Below, in pieces: positions 1 to 5,865 of a DNA stretch of 6,023 nucleotides; position 1 is the stretch's first letter, and every line of letters starts with the position of its first letter. The stretch lies in NCBI GenBank assembly GCA_011322715.1, contig DRLX01000445.1, positions 1 through 6,023 of the forward strand. Reading direction: 5' to 3'. The position numbers were made by a program, and so were the translations under genes. This DNA comes from Desulfobulbaceae bacterium (GTDB lineage: Bacteria; Desulfobacterota; Desulfobulbia; Desulfobulbales; Desulfobulbaceae). The notes under the pieces were generated by a model. It worked only from the letters and a program-made list of their open reading frames with translations. It did no database searches and was not told where the DNA came from.

Positions 1-940
1 GGACCCGGTTATGGCCATCGGCATCGATTACACCATTTTACTCATTAACAGAATAGCGGCAACAATGCTGCAGGTGGATCCGGAAATCATCTCGCTTACC
101 GACGAAAAATGTTACCAGTTTTTTTTCGGCCGCACCGAGCCCTGTTCAGACAAGGACTTCCCCTGTCCGGTACGAGAGGTGCACAGGCAAAACCGTTCCG
201 TGACCCTGATCCATCGTTCCTACCATGGCAACGGCGTCAACAACACCTATGAAATCGAGGCCTCGCCCCTGCGTGATCAGGAGGGCAACATTTACGGTGC
301 CATCGAGGTGGCACGAAACATAACCGACCGGCTACGCATTGAAAAAGAACTGCGGGAAAGCAAATCCAGACTCTATCGCCTGGCCCACCATGACGCTCTG
401 ACGGGGCTGCCCAACCGTCTCCTTTTTGAAGATCGTCTTGATCAGGCCATCCTGAAGGCCAGAAGGAACACGAACAAACTGGGTATCCTTTTTCTCGATC
501 TCGACCGGTTCAAACAGATCAATGACACCCTCGGCCATGATGTTGGTGATGAACTTTTAATTGCGGTGGCCAAACGACTGCAGAATCAATGTCGACAATC
601 TGACACGGTGGCCAGGATCGGTGGCGACGAATTCGTCTTTATCCTGGACAACCTTCGCGGACGCGAAGGGGCCGAGGTTGTCGCCAAAAAAATTCTCAAC
701 GCCCTGAAACGGCCGATACTTCTCAACAACCATGAACTGGAAATCTCGACCAGCATCGGAATAGCCCTTTATCCTGACGATTCAACGGATATCGACGGTG
801 TCATAAAACGTGCCGATATCGCTCTGTACCAAGCCAAGGAAGCCGGACGCAACCAATATCGACTGTACAACCCGGAGATGGGCAAGGAAACCGACAGCTC
901 AAGAATTGAGACACGAAAAGAGGAAGAAACCTTGGAATAA
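1..940 (+). CDS. PAS-GGDEF diguanylate cyclase, 5' end outside window
   Basis: Predicted diguanylate cyclase, which makes the second messenger c-di-GMP from two GTP. Residue numbers count from the Met at base 11, but the frame is open to the left edge (Asp-Pro-Val precede that Met and fit the start of a PAS core), so the true start lies upstream. A PAS sensor domain covers about residues 1-108 and ends in the usual E-V-A-R-N-I-T-D-R linker. It carries Cys34, Cys45 and Cys52 in a C-x10-C-x6-C-P arrangement. The GGDEF domain spans about 122-288: DALTGLPNR at 128-136, DLDRFKQIND at 163-172 and an intact GGDEF at 204-208, so catalysis is expected. An RxxD inhibitory site (Arg195-Asp198) lies five residues before GGDEF, which predicts product feedback. 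No EAL domain follows; the protein ends in a charged tail of about 20 residues. No membrane segment is visible in the part seen, but missing N-terminal domains could hold one. The signal sensed is unknown. Confidence 0.93.
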   Translation, partial: DPVMAIGIDYTILLINRIAATMLQVDPEIISLTDEKCYQFFFGRTEPCSDKDFPCPVREVHRQNRSVTLIHRSYHGNGVNNTYEIEASPLRDQEGNIYGAIEVARNITDRLRIEKELRESKSRLYRLAHHDALTGLPNRLLFEDRLDQAILKARRNTNKLGILFLDLDRFKQINDTLGHDVGDELLIAVAKRLQNQCRQSDTVARIGGDEFVFILDNLRGREGAEVVAKKILNALKRPILLNNHELEISTSIGIALYPDDSTDIDGVIKRADIALYQAKEAGRNQYRLYNPEMGKETDSSRIETRKEEETLE

Positions 941-1036
941 CAGTAGGTCGAGGTGGACATCATAAGGGTTACCCACATCTCCACAGCATGGCGCAGAACA
1001 TACCATCACCGGCAGTAAATCCTGAACAATCATTTT

Positions 1037-1226
1037 TGATGAACTCGTAAAAAGTCCAAACCTTTTCAAGGATGGCTAAGTAAAAACACAGATATACAGG
1101 TAAACGGAGCGTAGCGGAGACTCCGAGGAGTAGTGTTCTGTGGCGGGTCTTAACTATACATGTAGTATGTTGTGAATCGCACCGGGACACACGAAGCAGT
1201 AGATCGAAGTTTTTACGACGCAATCA
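1037..1226. mobile_element. MITE-like element with terminal inverted repeats
   Basis: The ends are inverted copies of TGAT-N4-TCGTAAAAA: left at 1037-1053, right (as TTTTTACGA-N4-ATCA) at 1210-1226. All 13 fixed positions match. An 11-base direct repeat, CAATCATTTTT, occurs at 1027-1037 and 1221-1231 and could be a target-site duplication, although it overlaps the terminal repeats by one base on the left and six on the right, so the exact ends are unsure. The interior has smaller pairings (CACAGA 1087-1092 with TCTGTG 1137-1142; CGGAG 1105-1109 with CTCCG 1121-1125; ATAC 1156-1159 with GTAT 1165-1168). It has no credible transposase or other gene, so if mobile it would depend on a transposase elsewhere. 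My impression is that similar ends occur in repeats dispersed in deltaproteobacterial genomes; that is recollection, not a search. It could instead be a structured RNA or a REP-type repeat. Confidence 0.5.
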
Positions 1227-1408
1227 TTTTTTCAGGCGCCCAGGTTGACGGTGCCGGCCTACCGTGGTATGAGGCTAAATTCCAGGGTTTCGCAAAGCCG
1301 CTGCAACCGGCCTGGTTGGAGCCGCAAAAATTACAGAAGAAAATCCGGACGTTAATCCAGGGGGACATCTTCTTTCAGGTAACGGATCGGTAAACGGAGA
1401 AAGGAGTT
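1227..1408 (+). other. Gene-free upstream region of the aminotransferase
   Basis: This is the rest of the gap between the diguanylate cyclase and the aminotransferase. I see no convincing gene: a 73-codon GTG-initiated frame that starts inside the repeat element runs through it to 1393, but has no ribosome binding site or recognisable motif. It holds a possible promoter at 1245-1273, two small inverted repeats (ACGGT 1248-1252 with ACCGT 1261-1265; AACC-GGCCT-GGTT further on), and the ribosome binding site at its right end. No riboswitch class that I recognise is present. Confidence 0.5.
1245..1273 (+). promoter_or_regulatory. Possible sigma-70-type promoter for the aminotransferase gene
   Basis: A TTGACG box (1245-1250) is followed after 17 bases by TATGAG (1268-1273). 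The -35 matches the consensus at five of six positions and the -10 at four of six. It would start transcription near 1280 and give a leader of roughly 130 bases. It lies just outside the repeat element. A match this good can arise by chance. Confidence 0.35.
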
Positions 1409-2716
1409 ATGCGAACGGATATCCTCCACATAGGCGCGGGAGAGCTGACCTATGAAATCAGAAATATAGTCAACGTCGGCACCAAACTGCAAAAGCTCGG
1501 CGTACGGGTCAACTGGGAAAATATCGGTGATCCGATTGCCAAGGGAGAGGAAATCCCCGACTGGATGAAGGACATCGTCGCCGGCGCGGTCAAGGAAAAT
1601 GCGACCTACGGCTATAGTCCGACCAAAGGCATTCTGGAAACCCGTGAGTATCTCGCCGCCGATACCAACGCCATGGGCGGCGTCCGGATTGATGCCGAGG
1701 ATATCATCTTTTTCAACGGCTTGGGTGATGCCATCTCCAAGGTTTTCGGATTCCTCAAGCGCACGGCCAGGGTTATTGTGCCGACCCCGAGCTATACCAC
1801 CCATTCTTCGGCGGAAGCGGCCCATGCCGGGGACCAGCCCGTAACCTATATCCTCAACCCCAACAATCTCTGGTATCCGGACCTGGAAGATATTGAAAAC
1901 CATATCAAGTACAATCCCGCGGTTGCCGGTATCCTGGTCATCAACCCGGACAACCCGACCGGGGCAGTGTACCCGGCCGGGGTCATCCGCGCCATTGTTG
2001 AAATCTGCGAACAAAACGACCTTTTTATCATCTGCGACGAGGTCTATCAAAACATCACCTACAACGGGACCGTGGCCGCACCGCTGTGCACCGTCATCGG
2101 CGACAAGGTTCCGGCCCTCTGCATGCGTGGGACTTCCAAAGAAATGCCCTGGCCGGGTGGACGCTGCGGTTGGATAGAGGTCTATAACGGTCATCGTGAC
2201 CCGATGTTTGAAACCTATGTCAAATCAATCCTCAATGCCAAGATGCTGGAGGTCTGCTCCACTACCTTGCCCCAGGTTGTCTTACCGAGGATCAAAAGCC
2301 ATCCCGGCTACCAGGAGTATCTGGACGAACGTATCCGACGCTATGAAAGATACTCCAATATCGCCTATGATATCCTCAAAGAAACTAAAGGAATCCTTGT
2401 CAATCGAACTAACGGCGCATTTTATATGAGTGTTGCGTTCTCCGATGGCCTGCTCACCCGTTCCCAGACCCTGCCCATCGAAAATGATGAGGTCCGAAAA
2501 ACCGTTGAAACGTTAGTATCCGGACCGGATGTTTCTCTGGACAAACGATTTGTTTATTATTTACTTGCTTCCACCGGCGTCTGCGTTGTGCCGTTGTCGT
2601 CCTTTGCCACCTCCCTGCAGGGATTTCGCATTACCCTGCTTGAACGTGACGAAACGGAATTTATTAAAATCTTTACCACTATCTCTACTGCCATCGACAG
2701 GTATCTCAACTCCTGA
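1409..2716 (+). CDS. PLP-dependent aminotransferase, class I/II (alanine/aspartate type)
   Basis: A cytosolic fold-type I enzyme of 435 residues that should move an amino group between an amino acid and a 2-oxo acid using pyridoxal phosphate. Visible signatures are Y-x-Y-S-P-T-K-G at 67-74 in the substrate-side region, NPDNPTG at 179-185 (Asn182 contacts the cofactor), Asp210 and Tyr213 in C-D-E-V-Y, the Schiff-base Lys244 in T-S-K, phosphate-binding Arg252 in P-G-G-R-C-G-W, and Arg407 in G-F-R-I-T-L, expected to hold the substrate carboxylate. All key residues are present. The sequence is nearest in style to the AlaA/AspC-like group, but substrate cannot be read from it; alanine, aspartate or a branched-chain or aromatic amino acid are all possible. 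It is about 30 residues longer than AlaA, apparently from an extra segment near 348-378. The ATG follows AAGGAG (1401-1406) by only two bases; GGAGA at 1396-1400 gives a more normal spacing of eight. The gene stands apart from its neighbours. Confidence 0.93.
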   Translation: MRTDILHIGAGELTYEIRNIVNVGTKLQKLGVRVNWENIGDPIAKGEEIPDWMKDIVAGAVKENATYGYSPTKGILETREYLAADTNAMGGVRIDAEDIIFFNGLGDAISKVFGFLKRTARVIVPTPSYTTHSSAEAAHAGDQPVTYILNPNNLWYPDLEDIENHIKYNPAVAGILVINPDNPTGAVYPAGVIRAIVEICEQNDLFIICDEVYQNITYNGTVAAPLCTVIGDKVPALCMRGTSKEMPWPGGRCGWIEVYNGHRDPMFETYVKSILNAKMLEVCSTTLPQVVLPRIKSHPGYQEYLDERIRRYERYSNIAYDILKETKGILVNRTNGAFYMSVAFSDGLLTRSQTLPIENDEVRKTVETLVSGPDVSLDKRFVYYLLASTGVCVVPLSSFATSLQGFRITLLERDETEFIKIFTTISTAIDRYLNS

Positions 2717-2732
2717 TCCATTTGTCATTGAA

Positions 2733-2760
2733 CCTGCGTCGGAAGACATGCCGTCGCAGG
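2733..2760 (+). terminator. Stem-loop after the aminotransferase, possible terminator
   Basis: CCTGCGTCGG (2733-2742) pairs with CCGTCGCAGG (2751-2760) with one T-T mismatch, around an eight-base loop. It begins 16 bases after the stop codon. The following bases are pyrimidine-rich (TGATTTCCCC and so on) but not a clean T tract, so it is a weak intrinsic terminator at best, or a 3'-end stabilising stem. Its position between the aminotransferase stop and the grpE promoter candidate favours a 3'-end role. Confidence 0.45.
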
Positions 2761-2804
2761 TGATTTCCCCTCGCTTTTCATACAAATTACGGCCTTTTCC
2801 CCTC

Positions 2805-2833
2805 TTGACACTGGATTTCCTCATACTTATTGT
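2805..2833 (+). promoter_or_regulatory. Likely promoter upstream of grpE
   Basis: A perfect TTGACA (2805-2810) is followed after 17 bases by TATTGT (2828-2833). Transcription would start near 2840, leaving a leader of about 140 bases that contains a five-base-pair hairpin (TCGGC 2903-2907 with GCCGA 2915-2919) and a short CATA repeat (2934-2945). The C before TTGACA makes CTTGACA, which partly resembles the sigma-32 -35 box CTTGAAA, but no CCCCAT-type -10 lies at the right distance. No CIRCE operator is seen. A very similar pair of boxes precedes dnaK. Confidence 0.5.
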
Positions 2834-2977
2834 TCCGACCAGATTTGTCCGGGTCATCACACTTCAATTATTGCGGACAGAATAGTCCATCTGCTCGACC
2901 CATCGGCGTTAAGAGCCGAAAGGACACTGCAATCATACATACATAAACACCGATAAATAAATAACAGGAGTGAACAG

Positions 2978-3562
2978 GTGGGAGATAAAAGAAGGGGACG
3001 GAAAGAAAAGAACATAAACGAAGAGATGGAAATTCCAGAGGACTTGGGTGCCGTTGATGAAATTTCCGATAAGAACGACGGTAACACCGAGAAAGCAGCC
3101 GACCTGCAGACGGAACTTGAGCAGACAAAAGAACGTATGCTCCGCATTGCCGCTGATGCCGAGAATTACAAAAAACGCATGGAGCGGGAAAAAGAAAAGA
3201 TGGTCAAATATGCAGGAGAAAACATTCTGCGGGACCTGCTCCCCACCGTCGACAATCTGGAAAGGGCCATGGAACAGGCTAAAACGGAAACTGAAGATGC
3301 CGACACCAAGCTTGCGTCAATGCTGGAAGGAATTGAACTGACCTATAAGGGTCTGTTGTCCGTTCTGGAGAAGTTTAACGTTACGCCTATTGAATCGGTC
3401 GGCAAAGAGTTTAATCCCGACGAAATGGACGCTCTGACCATGGAAGCCAGCGACGAGGTTCCCGCGAACCACGTGCTGCGTGAATTCGCCAAGGGATATC
3501 GCTTCAAGGATCGGGTTCTGCGTCACGCGCAGGTCGTTGTTTCCAGCGGCAAAGATTCATAA
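2978..3562 (+). CDS. grpE: GrpE, nucleotide exchange factor of DnaK
   Basis: Cytosolic co-chaperone, a dimer that opens the DnaK nucleotide-binding domain to release ADP and so resets the chaperone cycle; it often acts as the thermosensor of that cycle. The 194-residue length is normal for the family. Residues 1-40 are charged and probably disordered. A long helix/coiled coil follows (about 41-110) with the family core L-R-I-A-A-D-A-E-N-Y-K-K-R at 55-67 and LLPTVDNLERAME at 87-99. The C-terminal beta domain has G-K-E-F-N-P-D-E-M-D-A-L at 142-153 and GYRFKDRVLRHAQVVVS at 173-189. The GTG start at 2978 is chosen because AGGAG (2966-2970) sits seven bases upstream; the next in-frame Met, at residue 17, has no comparable site. 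It lies 209 bases upstream of dnaK on the same strand. hrcA, its common upstream neighbour, is replaced here by an aminotransferase. Confidence 0.96.
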   Translation: MGDKRRGRKEKNINEEMEIPEDLGAVDEISDKNDGNTEKAADLQTELEQTKERMLRIAADAENYKKRMEREKEKMVKYAGENILRDLLPTVDNLERAMEQAKTETEDADTKLASMLEGIELTYKGLLSVLEKFNVTPIESVGKEFNPDEMDALTMEASDEVPANHVLREFAKGYRFKDRVLRHAQVVVSSGKDS

Positions 3563-3572
3563 CTGATATCCC

Positions 3573-3603
3573 TTGACAAAGCACCGATCATGCGCATTGT
3601 AAT
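3573..3603 (+). promoter_or_regulatory. Likely promoter upstream of dnaK
   Basis: TTGACA (3573-3578) begins ten bases after the grpE stop codon. The -10 is either CATTGT (3595-3600, spacing 16) or TGTAAT (3598-3603, spacing 19). The CTTGACA...ATTGT arrangement closely repeats the one upstream of grpE. The resulting leader of about 165 bases has a small hairpin (TGCTC 3618-3622 with GAGCA 3627-3631), a CCGGCCGG palindrome (3684-3691) and another small hairpin (CAGCT 3718-3722 with AGCTG 3732-3736). dnaK can thus probably be transcribed alone as well as by read-through from grpE. No CIRCE is present. Confidence 0.45.
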
Positions 3604-3771
3604 GATGCGGATGGAATTGCTCGTTTGAGCAGCCGATCCTCCCGGAAAAGGAATGCTTTAATCAAGATGTGAAGATATTAATACCGGCCGGGATTTTAAT
3701 TATTGTGCATACATAACCAGCTATTTTTAAGAGCTGAAGACTGATACCAAAAGGAGACAGGAGATATAATC

Positions 3772-5730
3772 ATGGGGAAAATTATTGGAATAGATCTGGG
3801 TACGACAAACTCATGTGTCGCCATCATGGAGGGCGGCGAGCCCAAAGTAATCGAAAACAGTGAAGGAAACAGGACGACCCCTTCCGTGGTCGCTTTCACC
3901 GACAATGGTGAACGACTGGTCGGGCAGGTGGCAAAACGACAGGCGGTGACCAATCCCACCAAAACGCTTTTTGCCATCAAGCGGCTCATCGGGCGAAAGT
4001 TTACCGATGCCGAAGTGCAGAAATCCATTGAAATCAGCCCGTTTAAGATTGTGGAAGGCCCGGGTGGCGACGCCATGGTCGAAGTAGACGGCAAAAAATA
4101 CAGCGCCGCCGAAATTTCGGCCATGATTCTCGGTAAAATGAAGCAGACCGCTGAAGAATACCTCGGCGAGCCTGTGACCGAAGCCGTTATCACGGTACCG
4201 GCCTACTTTAACGACTCGCAGCGTCAGGCGACCAAGGATGCCGGTAAAATCGCCGGTCTGGATGTACAGAGAATTATCAACGAACCTACCGCCGCATCCC
4301 TGGCCTACGGCCTGGACAAGAAAGGCGAGGAAAAAATCGCTGTCTTCGATCTTGGCGGCGGCACCTTCGACGTGTCCATCCTTGAGATCGGTGATGGTGT
4401 TTTCGAGGTCAAATCAACCAACGGCGACACCTTTCTCGGCGGCGAAGACTTTGACATGCGTATCGTCAACTGGCTGGCCGACGAGTTCAAGCGTGACCAG
4501 GGCGTTGATCTACGCAACGACAACATGGCCCTGCAGCGGTTGAAAGAAGAGGCGGAAAAGGCGAAAAAGGAGCTGTCAACCGCCATGGAAACGGACATCA
4601 ACCTGCCCTTTATCACGGCTGATGCCACCGGTCCCAAACATTTGAACATCAAGCTGTCACGGGCCAAGCTGGAAAGCCTGGTGGAAGACCTGATTGAACG
4701 GACCGCCGGTCCCTGTCAGACGGCATTAAAAGATGCGGGCCTGAGCCCATCCGATATCAATGAGGTCATTCTGGTCGGCGGCATGACCCGTATGCCCAAG
4801 GTCCAGGAAAAGGTCAAAGAGATCTTCGGCAAGGATCCGCATAAAGGTGTCAATCCCGATGAAGTTGTTGCCATCGGTGCCGCCATTCAGGGCGGTGTAC
4901 TCAAGGGTGACGTCAAAGACGTCCTCCTTCTTGATGTAACACCTCTTTCCCTGGGCATTGAAACCCTGGGCGGAGTGATGACCAAACTGATTGAAAAGAA
5001 CACAACGGTGCCGACCAAAAAGAGCCAGATCTTCTCGACGGCCGCTGATAATCAACCTGCGGTTTCCATCCATGTGCTCCAGGGTGAACGGGAGATGGCC
5101 GCCGACAACAAGACCATCGGCCGTTTCGAACTGACGGATATACCACCGGCACCCCGTGGCGTCCCGCAGATCGAGGTCACCTTTGATCTTGACGCCAACG
5201 GTATCCTCCATGTGTCGGCCAAAGACCTTGGCACCGGCAAGGAACAGTCCATCCGCATCACCGCCTCTTCCGGGCTCTCCGAAGAAGAGATCGAACGGAT
5301 GCAGAAGGATGCGGAACTGCATGCTGAAGAGGACAGAAAACGTAAAGAACTGGTGGAGGCCAAAAATAACGGTGACTCCATGATCCATATGACCCAGAAG
5401 AGTTTGACCGAACTCGGCGACAAGGTGGACGCCGAGACCAAGGCAAATGTGGAGCGTGAAATCGAAGGCCTGAAAAAGGCACTGGAAGGAGATGATGTTG
5501 AAGCCATCAAGAGTGCCACGGAAAAACTGACCCAGGCCTCCCACAAGCTGGCTGAACTGATGTATGCCCAGGCGTCCCAGCAGGGTGGTCCGGAAGGTGG
5601 AGCCGCAGGCGGTCCCGGAGCAGGCGCTGCAGGCGGTCCGGGTGCAGGTGCAGCCGGAGGCGCGGCAGGATCTTCCGGCGGAGGCGATGATGACGATGTC
5701 GTTGATGCCGACTTTGAAGAGGTAAAATAA
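3772..5730 (+). CDS. dnaK: DnaK, Hsp70 molecular chaperone
   Basis: ATP-driven cytosolic Hsp70 that binds hydrophobic stretches of unfolded proteins, working with GrpE and DnaJ. Its 652 residues are slightly more than the 638 of E. coli DnaK. The nucleotide-binding domain (about 1-382) starts with IDLGTTNSCVAIMEGG and has Lys70, Glu171 in NEPTAAS, the phosphate loop F-D-L-G-G-G-T-F-D at 192-200 (Thr198 matching E. coli Thr199) and the adenosine motif VGGMTRMP at 335-342. The linker D-V-L-L-L-D-V-T-P is at 383-391. The beta substrate-binding domain (about 392-500) has LSLGIETLGGVMTKLI and FDLDANGILHVSAKD. The helical lid covers about 503-603. The tail (604-652) is Gly/Ala/Pro-rich with two GGPGAGAA copies, a run of Asp and a final EEVK. 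ATG is preceded by AGGAG (3759-3763, spacing 8) and a second AAGGAG just upstream. A strong terminator follows; dnaJ is not adjacent. Confidence 0.98.
   Translation: MGKIIGIDLGTTNSCVAIMEGGEPKVIENSEGNRTTPSVVAFTDNGERLVGQVAKRQAVTNPTKTLFAIKRLIGRKFTDAEVQKSIEISPFKIVEGPGGDAMVEVDGKKYSAAEISAMILGKMKQTAEEYLGEPVTEAVITVPAYFNDSQRQATKDAGKIAGLDVQRIINEPTAASLAYGLDKKGEEKIAVFDLGGGTFDVSILEIGDGVFEVKSTNGDTFLGGEDFDMRIVNWLADEFKRDQGVDLRNDNMALQRLKEEAEKAKKELSTAMETDINLPFITADATGPKHLNIKLSRAKLESLVEDLIERTAGPCQTALKDAGLSPSDINEVILVGGMTRMPKVQEKVKEIFGKDPHKGVNPDEVVAIGAAIQGGVLKGDVKDVLLLDVTPLSLGIETLGGVMTKLIEKNTTVPTKKSQIFSTAADNQPAVSIHVLQGEREMAADNKTIGRFELTDIPPAPRGVPQIEVTFDLDANGILHVSAKDLGTGKEQSIRITASSGLSEEEIERMQKDAELHAEEDRKRKELVEAKNNGDSMIHMTQKSLTELGDKVDAETKANVEREIEGLKKALEGDDVEAIKSATEKLTQASHKLAELMYAQASQQGGPEGGAAGGPGAGAAGGPGAGAAGGAAGSSGGGDDDDVVDADFEEVK
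5608..5655 (+). repeat. Two tandem copies coding for GGPGAGAA in the DnaK tail
   Basis: Residues 613-620 and 621-628 of DnaK are identical eight-residue units, encoded by adjacent 24-base copies (5608-5631 and 5632-5655) that differ at several third codon positions. The unit sits in the flexible tail between the lid and the EEVK end. The synonymous differences suggest an old duplication rather than a recent slippage event. Confidence 0.8.
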
Positions 5731-5750
5731 GCCTCTTCCGCCTGAAAACG

Positions 5751-5792
5751 AAAAAAGGGGAGTGTGGATGAAAATCCGCACTCCCCTTTTTT
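5751..5792 (+). terminator. Strong intrinsic terminator after dnaK
   Basis: The arms 5751-5769 and 5774-5792 pair over 19 positions with a single G-T wobble, around a GAAA tetraloop (5770-5773, GNRA class). The core is GGGGAGTG with CACTCCCC, and the stem ends in a T6 run followed by more T-rich sequence. It starts 21 bases after the dnaK stop. Because A6 lies on the left and T6 on the right, it could also stop transcription arriving from the other strand. Confidence 0.95.
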
Positions 5793-5865
5793 GTTATTTT
5801 GGTTTATCTTCCACGTTCTGAAGTCAAAACAGCAAACCTTGAATCTTCAACCCAAAGCAAATCCC

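Noticed and set aside
969..1223. 84-codon frame on - strand across the repeat element
   Set aside because: It is built almost wholly from the element's inverted repeat and flank, has no ribosome binding site, and looks like a chance translation of a repeat.
1172..1393. 73-codon frame on + strand, possible small gene or leader peptide before the aminotransferase
   Set aside because: It starts with GTG inside the inverted-repeat element, has no ribosome binding site, and shows no recognisable motif or run of one amino acid as in attenuation leaders.
1352..2194. 280-codon frame on - strand opposite the aminotransferase
   Set aside because: The + strand gene has all catalytic residues in place; the antisense product matches no family I know.
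2804..2826. Sigma-32 heat-shock promoter using CTTGACA and CCTCATAC
   Set aside because: The two boxes are only eight bases apart, too close for a sigma-32 promoter; the 17-base spacing to TATTGT fits a sigma-70-type promoter better.
2529..2885. 118-codon frame on + strand overlapping the end of the aminotransferase
   Set aside because: It overlaps the conserved C-terminal aminotransferase block and runs through the stem-loop and the grpE promoter candidate, and it has no ribosome binding site.
3675..3705. Intrinsic terminator between grpE and dnaK at the CCGGCCGG palindrome
   Set aside because: The only hairpin has about six pairs with a mismatch and a GGCC loop, and the T tract is interrupted by A residues.
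2717..3771. CIRCE operator for HrcA
   Set aside because: I looked for TTAGCACTC and GAGTGCTAA in both leaders. The only GCACTC-like string in the window is in the terminator after dnaK, where it forms part of the stem.
3751..3771. FourU-type RNA thermometer at the dnaK ribosome binding site
   Set aside because: The T5 run at about 3724-3728 can pair with only a few A residues near the site; no stem covering AGGAG is apparent.
4726..5781. 351-codon frame on - strand opposite dnaK
   Set aside because: It is antisense to the most conserved gene in the window and runs through the terminator. Its Cys/Thr/Gly-rich composition mirrors the repeat-rich dnaK tail, as expected of a shadow frame.
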